Positions 15,449 to 24,619 of a stretch of DNA of 64,000 nt are shown here, piece by piece. Made by a program: the position numbers and the translations under genes. Numbering within the stretch: the stretch's first letter is position 1; the number at the start of each line of letters is the position of its first letter. The notes under the pieces are model-generated. The model worked only from the letters and a program-made list of their open reading frames with translations. It made no database searches and had not been told where the DNA came from. Origin of the DNA: Spirochaetales bacterium UBA6872 (GTDB lineage: Bacteria > Spirochaetota > Spirochaetia > Sphaerochaetales > Sphaerochaetaceae); the NCBI GenBank assembly GCA_002452215.1, contig DKCO01000027.1, forward strand, positions 62,193 through 126,192. The letters are read 5' to 3'.

Positions 15449-16630
15449 TTAATTCTTCTCCAGTGCTTTGATTCCAGGGAGAACTTTTCCCTCCAAAAAC
15501 TCCAATGATGCTCCGCCACCAGTTGAAACATGAGTAATCTTATCAGCTAGTCCGAACTTGTTGATTGCAGCAACCGAGTCACCACCACCTACTACGGATA
15601 TTGCATTTGAATTTGCAAGAGCTCTTGCTACTTCCTCTGTTCCCTTTGCAAATGAAGCAAACTCGAATACTCCCATTGGTCCGTTCCATACAACAGTCTT
15701 TGCATCTTTGATTGCTTGCTCGATCAATTCGACTGTCTTTGGTCCAATATCGAGTCCCATCAAATTGTCTGGGATATTTCTAGAATCAACCAAGATAGGC
15801 TTTGCATCTTCAGAAAAACTTTCCGCACAATAATGGTCAACAGGCAAGATAACTTTAACACCCTTCTCTTTTGCAGCTTCAAGGAAATTCTTTGCTGTCT
15901 CAAGATAGTCATCCTCGACAAGGGATTTTCCAACAGAATAGCCAAGTACTTTGTCGAATGTATATGCCATTCCTCCACCGATTACGATTGTATCACATGT
16001 CTTTACAAGAGATTCAAGAACTGTAATCTTGGATGAGACTTTGGATCCTCCAATGATTGCAACAAATGGATGCTCTGGATTTTCCAAAAGAGGTGCCATG
16101 TACTTTACTTCTTTTTCAATCAAGAATCCTGCATAGCTTGGAAGGTAATGCGAAACACCCTCAGTTGATGCATGAGCCCTATGGGCTGTTCCAAATGCAT
16201 CGTTTACATACAAATCACCATATGATGCCAAAGTTTTTGCGAATGTCGGATCATTCTTCTCCTCCTCTGGATAGAATCTAACATTCTCCAAAAGAAGAAC
16301 CTCACCTGGTTTCAAAGCCTTAACTTCTTTCTCAACCTCTGGTCCTATTACATCTGGTGCAAGGCGCACAGGCTTTCCAAGTAGCTTCTCGAACTCAGCT
16401 CTAATTGGAGCCATCGAGAACTCTGGATTCTTCTGTCCTTTTGGTCTTCCAAAGTGAGACATAACAACAAGTGATGCACCATTGTCAAGGATATACTTTA
16501 TTGTTGGAAGAGCCGCCTTGATCCTGGTTGAATCAGTTACGACACCGTTCTTTACAGGAACATTGAAATCAACTCTAATAAGGACTCTTTTTCCTGCCAG
16601 AGATGCTTCTTTAACTGTATTAAGTTGCAT
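15449..16630 (-). CDS. pgk: Phosphoglycerate kinase
   Basis: The 393-residue single-domain-pair enzyme generates ATP from 1,3-bisphosphoglycerate. It shows RVDFNVPVKNG near the start, the GRPKG loop, ENVRFYPEEEKNDP, IIGGSKVSSKI, and the nucleotide motifs NGPMGVFE and VVGGGDSVAAI followed by STGGGASLEFLEGK. It is complete and not fused to TIM. It follows gap but is separated from it by a hairpin region. Confidence 0.97.
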   Translation of the reverse strand: MQLNTVKEASLAGKRVLIRVDFNVPVKNGVVTDSTRIKAALPTIKYILDNGASLVVMSHFGRPKGQKNPEFSMAPIRAEFEKLLGKPVRLAPDVIGPEVEKEVKALKPGEVLLLENVRFYPEEEKNDPTFAKTLASYGDLYVNDAFGTAHRAHASTEGVSHYLPSYAGFLIEKEVKYMAPLLENPEHPFVAIIGGSKVSSKITVLESLVKTCDTIVIGGGMAYTFDKVLGYSVGKSLVEDDYLETAKNFLEAAKEKGVKVILPVDHYCAESFSEDAKPILVDSRNIPDNLMGLDIGPKTVELIEQAIKDAKTVVWNGPMGVFEFASFAKGTEEVARALANSNAISVVGGGDSVAAINKFGLADKITHVSTGGGASLEFLEGKVLPGIKALEKN

Positions 16631-16648
16631 ATTTTCCTCCTATCATCT

Positions 16649-16672
16649 AAAAAGGCCTGCCAATACGGCAGA
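16649..16672 (-). terminator. Hairpin/terminator between gap and pgk
   Basis: On the minus strand CTGCC-GTATT-GGCAG is followed by GCCTTTTT. A second hairpin (AATCCG...CGGATT) lies just before it (16680-16699). Together they may cause partial termination after gap, giving more gap than pgk message. Confidence 0.6.
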
Positions 16673-16715
16673 CCCCGTTAATCCGAAGAAGCCGGATTTT
16701 CATTTAAGGCTAAGA

Positions 16716-17723
16716 TTAACCATTAACCTTCTTCATGTGTGCAATAAGATCAAGAACCTTGTTTGAGTATCCAATCTCATTGTCATACCATGAAACAACC
16801 TTTACAAATGTTGGTGTAAGCTGGATTCCAGCCTTAGCATCAAAGATTGATGTTCTTGTATCGCCAAGGAAATCAGATGAAACAACAGCATCCTCTGTAT
16901 ATCCAAGAATTCCCTTCAACTCGCCCTCTGAAGCTTTCTTCATTGCTGCACAAATCTCTTCATATGTAGCTGGCTTTGCGAGATTACATGTAAGATCAAC
17001 AACTGAAACATCGAGAGTAGGAACTCTCATTGACATACCTGTAAGCTTGCCATTGAGTGAAGGAATAACCTTTCCTACAGCCTTTGCAGCACCAGTTGAA
17101 GATGGGATAATATTTCCAGAAGCAGCTCTACCACCTCTCCAATCCTTCATTGAAGGACCATCAACTGTCTTCTGTGTAGCTGTTGTTGAGTGAACTGTTG
17201 TCATAAGACCATCTACGATACCGAAGTTATCATTTAGAACCTTTGCAATTGGAGCAAGGCAGTTTGTTGTACATGATGCATTTGAAACGAACTGTGTTCC
17301 CTTGACATATGTATTCTCGTTAACACCGCAGACAAACATTGGAGTATCATCCTTTGAAGGAGCTGACATAACAACATACTTTGCGCCTGCATTGATATGA
17401 GCCTGTGCTTTCTCTTTTGTAAGGAATAGACCTGTTGACTCAACAACATACTCAGCACCAACTTCATCCCACTTCAACTCGTTAGGATCCTTGCATGCTG
17501 TTACTCTGATCTTCTTTCCATTTACGATAAGAAGGGACTTCTCTACATCAGCCTCTATTGTTCCCTCGAAGTGGCCATGCATTGTATCATACTTAAGCAT
17601 ATATGCAAGGTAATCTACTGGGCAAAGATCGTTGATACCAACGATTTCCACATTCTCTCTCTGCATAGCAGCGCGGAAAACAAATCTTCCGATTCTTCCA
17701 AATCCGTTAATTCCAACCTTCAT
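16716..17723 (-). CDS. gap: Glyceraldehyde-3-phosphate dehydrogenase, type I
   Basis: The 335-residue enzyme oxidises GAP with NAD. It carries the Rossmann start GINGFGRIGR, the catalytic SNASCTTNCLAPIAK and the C-terminal SWYDNEIGYSNKVLDL. AAGGAG sits well before the ATG. Codon use is that of a highly expressed gene. A TATAAT lies about 25 bp upstream of the ribosome site, but no good -35 is visible. Confidence 0.97.
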   Translation of the reverse strand: MKVGINGFGRIGRFVFRAAMQRENVEIVGINDLCPVDYLAYMLKYDTMHGHFEGTIEADVEKSLLIVNGKKIRVTACKDPNELKWDEVGAEYVVESTGLFLTKEKAQAHINAGAKYVVMSAPSKDDTPMFVCGVNENTYVKGTQFVSNASCTTNCLAPIAKVLNDNFGIVDGLMTTVHSTTATQKTVDGPSMKDWRGGRAASGNIIPSSTGAAKAVGKVIPSLNGKLTGMSMRVPTLDVSVVDLTCNLAKPATYEEICAAMKKASEGELKGILGYTEDAVVSSDFLGDTRTSIFDAKAGIQLTPTFVKVVSWYDNEIGYSNKVLDLIAHMKKVNG

Positions 17724-17855
17724 GATTATTCTCCTTAATCAATCGATAATTATATATCCGAATATCTAACTTTATTCTCTATCACTTTTAGTAGAAAAAA
17801 GCAATTAGCTAAAACACTTTAACACCAATTTTGTCATTTATCGCAAAAAACCCGA

Positions 17856-18293
17856 CTATGCTAGAAAAAGATCCTTAAGAATCTTCTCTTGCTCTATGAG
17901 CATTGGCTCTGATGAAAAATCGTTTGTCTTATGATCCATTCCTCTTAAATGCAAAATTCCATGCACTAAAAGTCGGCTTAGTTCCTCATTTTCATCAACA
18001 GAAAAATCACTTGCATTCCTTTTCATAGAATCCACAGAGATAAATATATCGCCAAGCTCCTCATCCTGTCCCTCTGGATGAGGAAAAACTTCACCATCAT
18101 TCAAAGCAAAAGTAAGTATATCTGTAGGACTATCGATGCCCCTATACTCATTATTCAAATCCCTGATTTCATCATCAGAAACAAAATGCAACGAAAAATC
18201 CCTTCTCTCGTTAAAATATCCAAGAATCGAATCAAGTGATTGCTCGATTTTGTTGACATCTATTCTTGGGTCGTTGTTCTCAATGTAATACAT
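17856..18293 (-). CDS. ybeY: Endoribonuclease YbeY
   Basis: YbeY is a zinc-dependent RNase for 16S rRNA 3'-end maturation and ribosome quality control. The 145-residue product has the metal motif HGILHLRGMDH (HxxxHxxxxxH) near residues 108-118 and the NNEYRGIDSPTDILTF block. I chose ATG 18293 with AGAGGG directly upstream over a TTG five codons earlier. It follows phoH and pgpH, a classic cluster. Confidence 0.94.
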   Translation of the reverse strand: MYYIENNDPRIDVNKIEQSLDSILGYFNERRDFSLHFVSDDEIRDLNNEYRGIDSPTDILTFALNDGEVFPHPEGQDEELGDIFISVDSMKRNASDFSVDENEELSRLLVHGILHLRGMDHKTNDFSSEPMLIEQEKILKDLFLA

Positions 18294-18314
18294 TTTTCCC
18301 TCTTTCAAGTATAT

Positions 18315-20546
18315 TTAGGATTGGGAGTTATCACCATTATCATACTCGATTCTATGGTGGTCTCGTCCCATCAGCTGATGGATAAACGATTCCTTGATAA
18401 TATCAAGATCTGTAATTGTCAGCTTTGAATTATCAAGTTGATTGTGGTTTATCTTATCAAGGATTATATTTGATATGAATTTCTCATATTTCTGCCTATT
18501 CGGGTTTTTTATTGTCCTGGTTGCAGCCTCAACGCAATCTGAAAGCATGACGATTGCAGACTCTGGAGTCGAAGGGATTCTTCCTGTATATCTAAAGTCC
18601 TCTTCCGATACAGATGCACCCAATTTGTTGTTCTTTACAGCTTCGTTGTAAAAATACTTTATCAAATCGTTTCCATGGTGCTCACCTATTATATCGATAA
18701 CTTCTTGCGGAAGCCCAATCTCTTTTGCCTTCTCGATTCCTATCTTGACATGGCTTTTTATTACAGCAGCTGAGAGAGTCGGAGACAAATCCTCGTGGAC
18801 GTTCTTGCCTATCTGGTTTTCGATAAAGTACTCTGGGTGTTCGATCTTCCCTATATCATGGTAAAGGCCGCCAACACGAGCAAGCTCAGCATTCACTTTA
18901 ATAGCCTTTGCTGCATTATATGCCATGTCTGAGACATTCTTTGAATGGTTGTAAGTTCCAAGTGCAACTTGATTCAACCTGTTGAGAGTAGGACTATCGG
19001 CATAAGAAAGCTCATGCAAACGATAACCGGTAGGAATATTGAATATCCTCTCAAAGATGGGAAGTATTATCGACATAAGTATATGAGTTGAAATTGTATT
19101 CAAAATCGATCCGCCAACCGACATGAGAGCATTTTCAAAGCTCATATCCTCCAATATAGTAAAAAGCGCTGTAACTATGGCAACAGCACATGCGCTTATG
19201 ATGCATTGTGTTATCACACGTATTCTGTCATTGTTGAAATTGATGAAATAAAGGCACACTATGCTACAAGAAATAATATAGAAAAAAGTATAGATGTTGC
19301 TTGTTGGCGATATATTTTGAATCGACGCATAGAACACAGCACTTGTAAAGCCAATGACTTTGTTGTTGGCAATTGCTGAGACAATCATAGGGAGAATCAA
19401 AAAAGGCAAAAACGAATCAATATCATCGATTCCTCTGTTCAATAAAGGTGCAACGATGAAATAGCTTGTAATAAGGATGAAGATTGTCAACGAGAGCGTT
19501 ATCAATGTATATTCAGCTATCCTGTATTTGTATTGCAATGATTGGAAGAAAATATACAAGAACAATGTTATCACAACAGCAACATAGACAATTTTTCCGA
19601 TTGTATCCAAAACATCAACTTTTAGTGTTGCCCTGCTGTTTATTTCATTAATTGTACGCAAATCCTCCTCTGTCACAATCTTGTCAACAGATAACAATTC
19701 ATCACCTTTCTTGATGTCAACCAAAACAGGTTCGACTAGCTTCTTCGCATCATCTTCCTTGGTCTTTGTCAGGACTTCATCATAAGACAGGTTCTCGACA
19801 GCAATCAATGAAACTCCATCAGCTATCAATTCAACAGCGGATCCTTTCAATGCAGGGTAAACAGATGAAATCCAATTAAGTATATATGAGCTTAAGTCTT
19901 CTCTTGTGAGCAAGTCTGAAAGAGGCACCTTTTTCCTCGATATGTTATAATCTGAGTCAGCTGTCTCCAGATCAACCATAGAATAGCCCTCTTGCTTGAT
20001 TTGCTCCTTGCCTTCTTCGCTAAAAAGGCCATCGCTCATTATTTTCGACACGCCCTCCTCTATCAGACGCACAAGCACCCTTGCGCTTTTATTGTCCATG
20101 GAGGAAAGGCGATGAATAACATCCTTTTGATCATCGAGTGAAAATTTGGACAAAAAGGATTCATATTCACTCTCGTCGCTTGTCTTTGAGAAGATTGCTT
20201 CCAGATTTTGGGCTCTGTTTTTTGCGAGCATCGATGAGCTTACAGAGTATGTTATTTGTGGCAAAACGCTCTTTTCAGCCTCATCATAGAGCCTTTCTGT
20301 GGCGACTTTATCAATAAAAGAGAAATCTACAGGTGAATAAACTGTCTCGTCCGAAAGTTCTCCGACTTTGTATTCCCTAGAAAGCTTAATAGTTGGAATG
20401 TAATAGCTTGCAAGCATTATGGGTAGGAATATGCTAAAGAACATAAGAATCAACGACATAACAATAATTGCGGTCTTTGCTCTTTTTGAAAGAGAAAAAA
20501 ATGGTTTTACCTTATCTTGAGTGCGTCTTATTCTATTAATGGCCAC
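18315..20546 (-). CDS. Cyclic-di-AMP phosphodiesterase PgpH-like (7TM-HD)
   Basis: The roughly 743-residue product has an N-terminal membrane segment, a large extracytoplasmic 7TMR-HDED region (about residues 50-300) and about seven membrane helices. The C-terminal HD domain has HDIGKIEHPEYF and a later EHHG as metal ligands. PgpH-type proteins hydrolyse c-di-AMP. The likely start is GTG 20546, 9 bases after AGAGGG and overlapping the phoH stop by 11 bp; earlier TTG/ATG starts at 20582 and 20564 would lie deeper in phoH. Placement between phoH and ybeY is the common order in many phyla. Confidence 0.88.
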   Translation of the reverse strand: MAINRIRRTQDKVKPFFSLSKRAKTAIIVMSLILMFFSIFLPIMLASYYIPTIKLSREYKVGELSDETVYSPVDFSFIDKVATERLYDEAEKSVLPQITYSVSSSMLAKNRAQNLEAIFSKTSDESEYESFLSKFSLDDQKDVIHRLSSMDNKSARVLVRLIEEGVSKIMSDGLFSEEGKEQIKQEGYSMVDLETADSDYNISRKKVPLSDLLTREDLSSYILNWISSVYPALKGSAVELIADGVSLIAVENLSYDEVLTKTKEDDAKKLVEPVLVDIKKGDELLSVDKIVTEEDLRTINEINSRATLKVDVLDTIGKIVYVAVVITLFLYIFFQSLQYKYRIAEYTLITLSLTIFILITSYFIVAPLLNRGIDDIDSFLPFLILPMIVSAIANNKVIGFTSAVFYASIQNISPTSNIYTFFYIISCSIVCLYFINFNNDRIRVITQCIISACAVAIVTALFTILEDMSFENALMSVGGSILNTISTHILMSIILPIFERIFNIPTGYRLHELSYADSPTLNRLNQVALGTYNHSKNVSDMAYNAAKAIKVNAELARVGGLYHDIGKIEHPEYFIENQIGKNVHEDLSPTLSAAVIKSHVKIGIEKAKEIGLPQEVIDIIGEHHGNDLIKYFYNEAVKNNKLGASVSEEDFRYTGRIPSTPESAIVMLSDCVEAATRTIKNPNRQKYEKFISNIILDKINHNQLDNSKLTITDLDIIKESFIHQLMGRDHHRIEYDNGDNSQS

Positions 20547-21492
20547 CGCAAATATCCCTCTCATGCGAATATGCTTTAGCAATTTCTCGTACGATTCTTG
20601 ATCTTACAATGTCAAGATGTGAGAATTCTACCATAGAAATACCCTCAATTCCACTAAGTATGCTCATTGCATCAACCAATCCGCTATCTTTTTTCCTATC
20701 AAGATCAATTTGGCTTGGATCTCCTGTGATTATTGCTTGCGAATTATCTCCAAGACGCGTAAGAAACATACGCATCTGAAGCGATGTTGTATTTTGAGCC
20801 TCATCGAGAATTATCATAGCATCATTCAAGCTTCTCCCTCTCATATAGGCAAGGGGAGCAATTTCGATTGAACCATTCTCCTCTAATCTTTTTATATGCT
20901 GATGTGGAATCAAATATTCCATTGCATCATACAAAGGTCTTAGATATGGATTGATCTTCTGTGCCAAATCACCAGGAAGAAAACCAAGCGATTCACCAGC
21001 CTCAACAACAGGACGAGTCATTACAATTTTATTCTTCCTGCCTGAAAGGACCTCTTGCAAAGACCATGCAATTGCCAAAAAAGTCTTTCCAGTACCAGCA
21101 GGTCCAGATGCAAAAACAACTTGATTTGATCTAAGTGATTCAATCAACTTCCTTTGCCCATTGCTTTTGGGCCATATAGTTCGTGACATTACGGAAATTG
21201 TCGAGATTTCGTTATTACAACTCGAGAATGATGAGAAAACATCATCATTTCTATCGAGAAGATCGAATACCATGAAAATTTCGCTTTCTGATAGTACTCC
21301 TCTCTCTTTCGCACATAGCTCCAGACGGGAGAAGAACATTGGGAAATAGTCTTTTGTTGTGTCCGATATGAGCATGTTTCCTTTTACTGTCAAATCGGTA
21401 CCTAGTAGAAGCTCCATATAAGGAAGATTCTTATCATTAGGCCCGAGTACTAAAGAAACGATATCATCTGAAAATACATAGCTTTGTGACAT
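20536..21492 (-). CDS. phoH: PhoH-like ATPase
   Basis: The 318-residue PhoH/YbeZ-type ATPase has a Walker A in GPAGTGKTFLA (around residue 135), VMTRPVVEAGESLGFLPGDL, a Walker B in AMIILDEAQN, and SQAIITGDPSQIDL. YbeZ works with YbeY in RNA metabolism. The ATG at 21492 comes 1 base after the lptD stop; I rejected an earlier in-frame start inside lptD. Confidence 0.92.
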   Translation of the reverse strand: MSQSYVFSDDIVSLVLGPNDKNLPYMELLLGTDLTVKGNMLISDTTKDYFPMFFSRLELCAKERGVLSESEIFMVFDLLDRNDDVFSSFSSCNNEISTISVMSRTIWPKSNGQRKLIESLRSNQVVFASGPAGTGKTFLAIAWSLQEVLSGRKNKIVMTRPVVEAGESLGFLPGDLAQKINPYLRPLYDAMEYLIPHQHIKRLEENGSIEIAPLAYMRGRSLNDAMIILDEAQNTTSLQMRMFLTRLGDNSQAIITGDPSQIDLDRKKDSGLVDAMSILSGIEGISMVEFSHLDIVRSRIVREIAKAYSHERDICGGH

Positions 21493-21493
21493 T

Positions 21494-24400
21494 TTAGTCC
21501 TCAACCCATTGGTAGTTTCCATTATTGTTTTCCTGCTTCCACTTTCGATCAACTTTCAGATCTGGAAGAGTCTTCCAAGCAAGATAAACCGAAAACTTCG
21601 GAATCAAGGAATATGTGTTGCTGGATTTTACAACCTCTGTAGAATATGTGCAATGCAAATCCCAATCTTTCATGTAATGCACAAACTCAATAGATGCGGA
21701 CTTCAAAAGGAAATTTGTATGGTACCGTCCATTTCCAAAGAAATCTATGCTATTGACAAGATCTTTCAGCATTAAGTTGAATTTAAACCTTTCATCAACG
21801 AAATATGAGCTGAAGTTATTGTTATAGGAGCTGAAGCTGATCTTCATGTCCAGAAATTCCGCAATTGAGAATATAGTCGAGGGCGTTATTCTGAATATTG
21901 TATTCTCTGGGCTCTTCACATCCATAGTAAATGATGACTCAACACCAAATTTCAAATATATCCTGCCCTTCCAAAACTGTATTGGATCAGAATAATAATT
22001 GAGATTTAGCGACAGGTCATTAAACTCTATTTTGTTATTGCTTTGTGTCTTCCAATTCAGATCAAGAGAGCCAAATGGCGATGCAAAAGTAGTCTTTATA
22101 TTATTGAAGTAGTTGTATTTGTTGTTCTTGAAGTATGAATAATCCATATATTCTGTTATCGACCACTTCTTGTCATCTGTTCTGATCGATAATGAACCAG
22201 TCATAGAAAAAGGATATAAAAAATCATTTTTTCTGTAATCCTTGCTCATATATTTGAAAGCTGTTGAGAAAGTAAAATATCTTGCTGTATAACCTAGAGA
22301 GAGCCCAATTAAGTCAGATTCATACTTTCCGCTTTCATCTTGTGTAAATTTCCATGAGAAAGCGGAAGCAAAGTCCTTGTACTTGTAGCTAAGCTTAGGT
22401 TCAAGAACCCCATTAAGAGGCTTAAGTGTGTAATTCAGAGAAGGAGAAAATATACCAATTCCTGTCTCGAATGATTTTGAGAATGCTATCTGATGCTTAA
22501 TAACAGTATCCTTATCCCATTTGGGAGAAAAACCATTTTGCTCACTTGCGTTGCTATCCCAAATACTATCAAGCCATGTATTTTTCTTTTCAAAATTAAC
22601 AAGCCTTACAGCCAATGTGTATGATATGCCAAGAAATGGTATCTGTGTAATTATTTCATTATTTACAGTGAAACGCTCCGTTTTCTTGACACTAGTGCTG
22701 CTGTTATTCAAGTAGCTTTTATTCTCAGAATATGAATAGGATGGCGTCAATATATCGGAGAGGGAGAAAAGCGAACCAATTGATGCTGACAATGTAAGCT
22801 TAGAAGAAGTGGATGATGAAAGAGATTCAGAGTCCAACTTGCCATATGTAAACGAATCCTTGTTGGAAAACGTCTCAGATATAGAATACTTCAAGCTTGA
22901 AGAGTATGCACTATTTGGTGATGAAGAACTCTTATCATCATTTTCCTTATAAAGATCATAAAGAAGCGGATCTGAAAGTATATGAATCTCGCTTTGCGGG
23001 ATCTCTTCAGTCTCAGCGACATCGATAGACACCCTTTTTTCGCTCTTTGTTTCATAGATTGAACCAGAAATACTCAAACTCAAATATGGCTTCTCAAACT
23101 CGTCTAAAATGAATTTTCCTCTTTTTCCATCATCAACATAACTCGAGTTTGGGCTTATCCATTTGTAGATTGCTCTAGTTCTGAAGCTGGAAATAGAAAA
23201 TGACGAAAGATATGTATTTGTATACTTCGAAGGCAAACTATATGACAAATCGATGCTTTGATTGAAGGATGTTAATTGTGATGAATATTTTTCATTGAAT
23301 TCGCTGTCTTGGCCTAAGATGGGATCCAGCGAAAATCCCACAAGCCTGTTTTTGAAATCGATAAGAACATAATCATCTGAGTAGAATGGAAAAACAGCAT
23401 CTACTCGCAATCCAAAGTCATTGTAAGAAAGAGAGTTTATTCCATAGTAGCGAAATATAGAATCCTTTGGGTATGCATTCGTCAGTCCAATCCCATCCTG
23501 AATTGAGATCTTTAGTTTTTTTTCAAACAAATTGATCTTGCTATCAATGCCAAAGTGCAAAATGCCATCTTCAAGACGTGCATCGCTATTTGAGCCAGAA
23601 TATACATCTGCCAATAATGATATATAGCTTTTGCTATTCCTTGCCCATGATTGTGCTTTGGATATATTTTCATCATTTGAGTAGTAGAAGCCTGACGGAA
23701 CAAGCTCCGTGTCATCTTCAATAGAGCGGAAAAGAGCTGTGAATGAAGATGATGTATCAGATGATTCAACCTCGTCGGAGGAACCAAGGATTTCGAATGT
23801 GGTGTTAACAAAAGAACCTTTTTGAGAGTCAAAGCCAAATGCAGGATTTCCTAAAATTCTTGATCCAGGAAAGAAGAAAAATGGCACATAGAGAATCGGA
23901 ACTCTGCCTATTGATAAAAAAGCATTCGATAGAAACATATCGCCATCTGAAAGGACAGCAATCTCATCTGCCTTTATGCTTGAATACCTATTTTCAGTAT
24001 CTGAAGACATATAGCCATCCTCGTAGAAGATTCCTCCCGAGGGAAAGTATGTCAGCTTTTTCCCTGTAGTGTAGAATGTTACGCTCTCATCTTCGCTGTT
24101 TTTCCTATCTGAGCTGGTTGTCGCATTCGAAACAGATAGCTCACCTGTTTTCCAATGTATGCTTATAATGTCAGCTTTAAGTTCATTGAGGGATGCATTC
24201 TTGCTATCATCAACCAAATAGACATTCTCCAAAGCTGTTATCTGGTTATTATCCAAGTCAACGATAATCCTACCAGCAGACAGCTTCTTTTCGCCTATAT
24301 CCTCGGATTTGAAAGAAATCGATGCATTTCCAGAAACAACTATGGCACCATCTGAACGCTCAAGACTCTTTGCAGAAATAATTGAAAGCGAATACTCAGA

Positions 24401-24619
24401 CTGCTCGTTTTCCTCTAATGAATATGTATCCAGTCCCTCATATTCATAGAGTGCTTGACGCATTTTCTCTGGCTCTTGTATTTCCAATCCTCGTGCTCTT
24501 GACATACTCTCAAGCTCACTGTCTGATGCATAGTAAATTGCTGATGCACTATAGGATGCAAAAAGCTGTGTTATGCATAAGAAGAAGAAGAAAGAAAAAT
24601 ACAAAAAGATTCTTTTCAT
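21494..24619 (-). CDS. lptD: LPS-assembly protein LptD-like outer-membrane protein
   Basis: The 1041-residue product has a signal peptide (about residues 1-21). An OstA/LptA-like beta-jellyroll N-terminal domain follows (about 85-260; AIVVSGNASISF, AGRIIVDLDNNQITALENVYLV). The very large C-terminal region is of barrel type, with alternating aromatic strands ending in a Trp/Tyr-rich segment. LptD inserts LPS or related glycolipids into the outer leaflet. Many Treponema lack classical LPS, so its substrate here is open. Located between uvrA and phoH, with 4-bp and 1-bp junctions. Confidence 0.82.
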   Translation of the reverse strand: MKRIFLYFSFFFFLCITQLFASYSASAIYYASDSELESMSRARGLEIQEPEKMRQALYEYEGLDTYSLEENEQSEYSLSIISAKSLERSDGAIVVSGNASISFKSEDIGEKKLSAGRIIVDLDNNQITALENVYLVDDSKNASLNELKADIISIHWKTGELSVSNATTSSDRKNSEDESVTFYTTGKKLTYFPSGGIFYEDGYMSSDTENRYSSIKADEIAVLSDGDMFLSNAFLSIGRVPILYVPFFFFPGSRILGNPAFGFDSQKGSFVNTTFEILGSSDEVESSDTSSSFTALFRSIEDDTELVPSGFYYSNDENISKAQSWARNSKSYISLLADVYSGSNSDARLEDGILHFGIDSKINLFEKKLKISIQDGIGLTNAYPKDSIFRYYGINSLSYNDFGLRVDAVFPFYSDDYVLIDFKNRLVGFSLDPILGQDSEFNEKYSSQLTSFNQSIDLSYSLPSKYTNTYLSSFSISSFRTRAIYKWISPNSSYVDDGKRGKFILDEFEKPYLSLSISGSIYETKSEKRVSIDVAETEEIPQSEIHILSDPLLYDLYKENDDKSSSSPNSAYSSSLKYSISETFSNKDSFTYGKLDSESLSSSTSSKLTLSASIGSLFSLSDILTPSYSYSENKSYLNNSSTSVKKTERFTVNNEIITQIPFLGISYTLAVRLVNFEKKNTWLDSIWDSNASEQNGFSPKWDKDTVIKHQIAFSKSFETGIGIFSPSLNYTLKPLNGVLEPKLSYKYKDFASAFSWKFTQDESGKYESDLIGLSLGYTARYFTFSTAFKYMSKDYRKNDFLYPFSMTGSLSIRTDDKKWSITEYMDYSYFKNNKYNYFNNIKTTFASPFGSLDLNWKTQSNNKIEFNDLSLNLNYYSDPIQFWKGRIYLKFGVESSFTMDVKSPENTIFRITPSTIFSIAEFLDMKISFSSYNNNFSSYFVDERFKFNLMLKDLVNSIDFFGNGRYHTNFLLKSASIEFVHYMKDWDLHCTYSTEVVKSSNTYSLIPKFSVYLAWKTLPDLKVDRKWKQENNNGNYQWVED